Source of the DNA: Onchidella celtica
Lineage: Eukaryota; Mollusca; Gastropoda; Systellommatophora; Onchidiidae
Assembly (NCBI GenBank): GCA_963931925.1
Contig: OZ007567.1
Span: forward strand, 82,221,186 to 82,285,185
Direction: 5' to 3'
Length of the DNA: 64,000 bases
Shown here in pieces: positions 61,568-64,000 of the stretch (the first letter of the stretch is position 1; each line of letters begins with the position of its first letter). Below the pieces are notes generated by a model. The model saw only the letters and a list, made by a program, of their open reading frames with translations, had not been told where the DNA came from and did no database searches. Both the position numbers and the translations under genes were made by a program.

Positions 61568-64000
61568 CACGTGAACAAAGGCAAAGGTGGACACAGGGGG
61601 GACTGGACAGAATGGGCTTTGTAACGTTTAAGGATAAGAGAATTATTATTTAATCAAATAAATGTACTCCAGTAAATCTGGCAATAAAATCATCACAAAA
61701 AAATTGCCTTTTTTTTTTCTTTCCTTCTTTCTGTTCCAGGCGTGGACTAGATCGGGCAAAATAAAGTCTGTGTCGTGTTCATTCCATTTCAAGAGAAGAC
61801 ATTTAATCATGACGAGACTGGTCAGGAATTTCTATTAACCCTTAGTTTATGGTCAGAGAAGGTCAGAGGACCCCCGGCAGAACAGACTGCAGATTTTCAT
61901 GGCTCTATAAAACACAAACAGTTAAGACGCGAATAAAACAATAAACCTCAGATGTCAGCCATTTTAGCGCCCTGACTCGAGTCAAGCTGAGCCTCTAACT
62001 GATATTTGCTCCTACGCTTTAGGATCTCTAATTAAATGTAATGTCGCTGAAGAAGCTCAGTCAAAGGCGTTTTATTTTTGAGAGACTCGTCACACATTAA
62101 CAGAGTTAGTCTCGCGTGATACGGCAAAAGCATCACAAAGTAAGGGTTTCCTAGGGAGTGGACAAAAAAACCAACACAAATCTAGTCTTTCATGATGATA
62201 TATGCAAATGTTGAGGACAAACGCAATTGCATTTAATTGGTTTCCTCTGGTAATGTGTGGGTCAGTCTTGATTTGCTTCTCAGAAGGTCAAGTTTCAAAG
62301 CATGTGAAATGTTGCACATTATGCGGTAGTATGTTAATAAACGTTCCAACTTTTAATAAAAATTACCCCCATTCGGTGCAAAATGAACTCGCGCTTGAAT
62401 AGAAATTTTTACAACACAAATGGCATAATTTGTTTCTTATCTTGCGGTATCTAAACATTCGGAAACAATCACGATCCGTATCAACTGATACGAGGTAACT
62501 GTCGGATTTTTAATGATATTACAATACAATCCCTTCCCTTTTGTAAACATAGAATGAAAAAAAAAAAATACTGTTTTGGCGTTTTCACTGCTCTCATTAT
62601 CTGAGCTAAATTAGAATAATCAAGTCGGGCATTGCTTTTACCGATTATCAGAAACATTCTCAAAACAATTCTGTGATTTCCCTAAATGAGGCGGTAAAAT
62701 CTAAACTAGCTCTTGTTTGTAAAAGCTAAAGAAGGTAGCCCCCCACTGAGTTGGTGACACGTTTGCCGCAAGCAACCAATGCTAACACTGGCCTCGACCT
62801 CTGTTGACACTTCGGCTTTATGTCCCCCTGGCCACACTATGACGAGAGTCGATTCTAATATAAGACAGGGGGTCCCGCGTGATTAAAACACAGAGGGGGT
62901 AGAATACTCAATGTTTTTGTTACCATTTTCCGGAACCAATAGCGGCTTCACTCCCAGAACCAAATCTGATCCCTGTCTTGCCCCTTTGGCCTTTACTCTT
63001 GTCAGGAGCCCCCGAGATGGGGCTCGATGATTGAGGGCTAATGACAATAATCATTAGAGTGTCACAAAATCTCTGTGCACACACAGCTGTGCCAGTATTA
63101 TTGTCCGCAACAGGCTCGTCTACCTGAGGCGCCTCTTGCGAGATCAGATTTTGGCAATCTCCTAAATCGGGCTCACAGCTGGGTACTGCTACAGAAACCG
63201 TATTTCTCTGACATTTTTCAAACACTGGATGCTTAACTGCTCGTAACGCGAGGTATAGATTTCAGGAAAATCACCATTTCGTGGGAAGAAAAACAACAAC
63301 AACGCGAACCAAGCACCGAGCAAGTATGTCCTAATACACCTATTATGATGACTAGGTGTAAAATGTTGATCAACACTGAATACACATGTTCATTCCTACT
63401 TCTAACCGAAGTAGGGAGACGAGGTAGGGAGAAGATGCCAAGTGGTTGCTCTTATCTCTCAACTTTTCTAATTTCGTCTTCAAGCGATAGAATACTCGCC
63501 GACTGATTGCAGAACAGATCTAGCATACTCTATTAAATTTTCTGAAATCTCATGATGGCAGTGATAAAACGCAGGCAAGTACTTCAATTCAATATCAACT
63601 CTCAAGGTATTTCTGTCAGCTTTCATGTAAATATTTATATTACAACATCACAGCCCTGAATACCAGAAAAGATAACTATGGCATGCTGATGACGCCTTGG
63701 AGATTGCATCGCCCTTTTCCTGGACTGTAATTACTGTATTTAATGAAATGTCAAACAATTTCACACTGGAAGTCTACCAGATCAGTGACGTAACCATTAT
63801 TGTCTGTATCTGCAAATTTTCGAAATTTCTTATTGTATTTGGACCAAATACCATAGTTCTTTCTATAGCAGGATTTCAAAGAGACAATTATACAATTTTA
63901 GTTTTACCCCCATACCCTGTTATTTCAGTTGGTGGATCATGCAGTTATCTAAATACTGTCAAAATATCCCAAACGGTCTTTGTTTTGCCAGTGAACAGAA
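61568..64000. other. No recognisable gene
   Basis: Short unrecognised open frames, including a 101-codon minus-strand frame at 62920-63225. No repeat structure of note. Confidence 0.45.

Noticed and set aside
60764-61594. A 276-codon minus-strand frame and overlapping plus-strand frames of 214-232 codons
   Set aside because: They are translations of the G-rich minisatellite, whose unit lacks stops in five frames. None starts with an ATG in unique sequence or has splice context.

Overview
The window is metazoan nuclear DNA: large intergenic or intronic space, spliced genes with tiny exons, many microsatellites, and several classes of transposon. A lophotrochozoan, probably a marine gastropod mollusc, fits best. 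The basis is a semaphorin gene with short exons, a PIF/Harbinger element carrying a MADF protein, a LINE of the 'craniofacial development protein 2-like' type common in invertebrates, and a tRNA-derived SINE style I associate with marine snails. The species assignment is inference.

Layout. Positions 63-724 hold a 233-bp-arm palindrome of a tRNA-derived SINE. From 725 to about 23.7 kb there is no gene I can support, only simple repeats, a 25-bp minisatellite (11691-12085), two fold-back elements (9312-9493, 15697-15880) and a short terminal-inverted-repeat (TIR) element (18716-19106). Three exons at 23771-24824 on the minus strand join in phase and encode part of the sema domain of a semaphorin. 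This is the only clear host gene. It runs leftward, and the rest of it lies in unrecognised exons or outside the window. A degraded Ig-like exon lies at 33916-34184 (+). Between 30 and 53 kb there are a CAGGG-ended short element (30533-30738), a SINE (40244-40702), a mariner-like miniature inverted-repeat element (MITE) at 46449-46691, a complete PIF/Harbinger transposon (47850-50587) and a piggyBac-like MITE (52257-52476). A full-length LINE lies on the minus strand at 54208-58155, with one long intact ORF and an 11-bp target-site duplication. A G-rich minisatellite of 19 units occupies 60931-61567.

The most unusual object is the Harbinger element. Its transposase (+) and its MADF DNA-binding protein (-) are both spliced and interlocked: each gene's intron contains an exon of the other. 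The transposase intron is also almost entirely an inverted duplication of the MADF exon, so its pre-mRNA should fold into a long hairpin. The element sits in a local tandem repeat whose neighbouring copy preserves the empty target site. The transposase appears to have lost the segment with its third catalytic acidic residue. Exon joins and family assignments were read by eye; no search was run.
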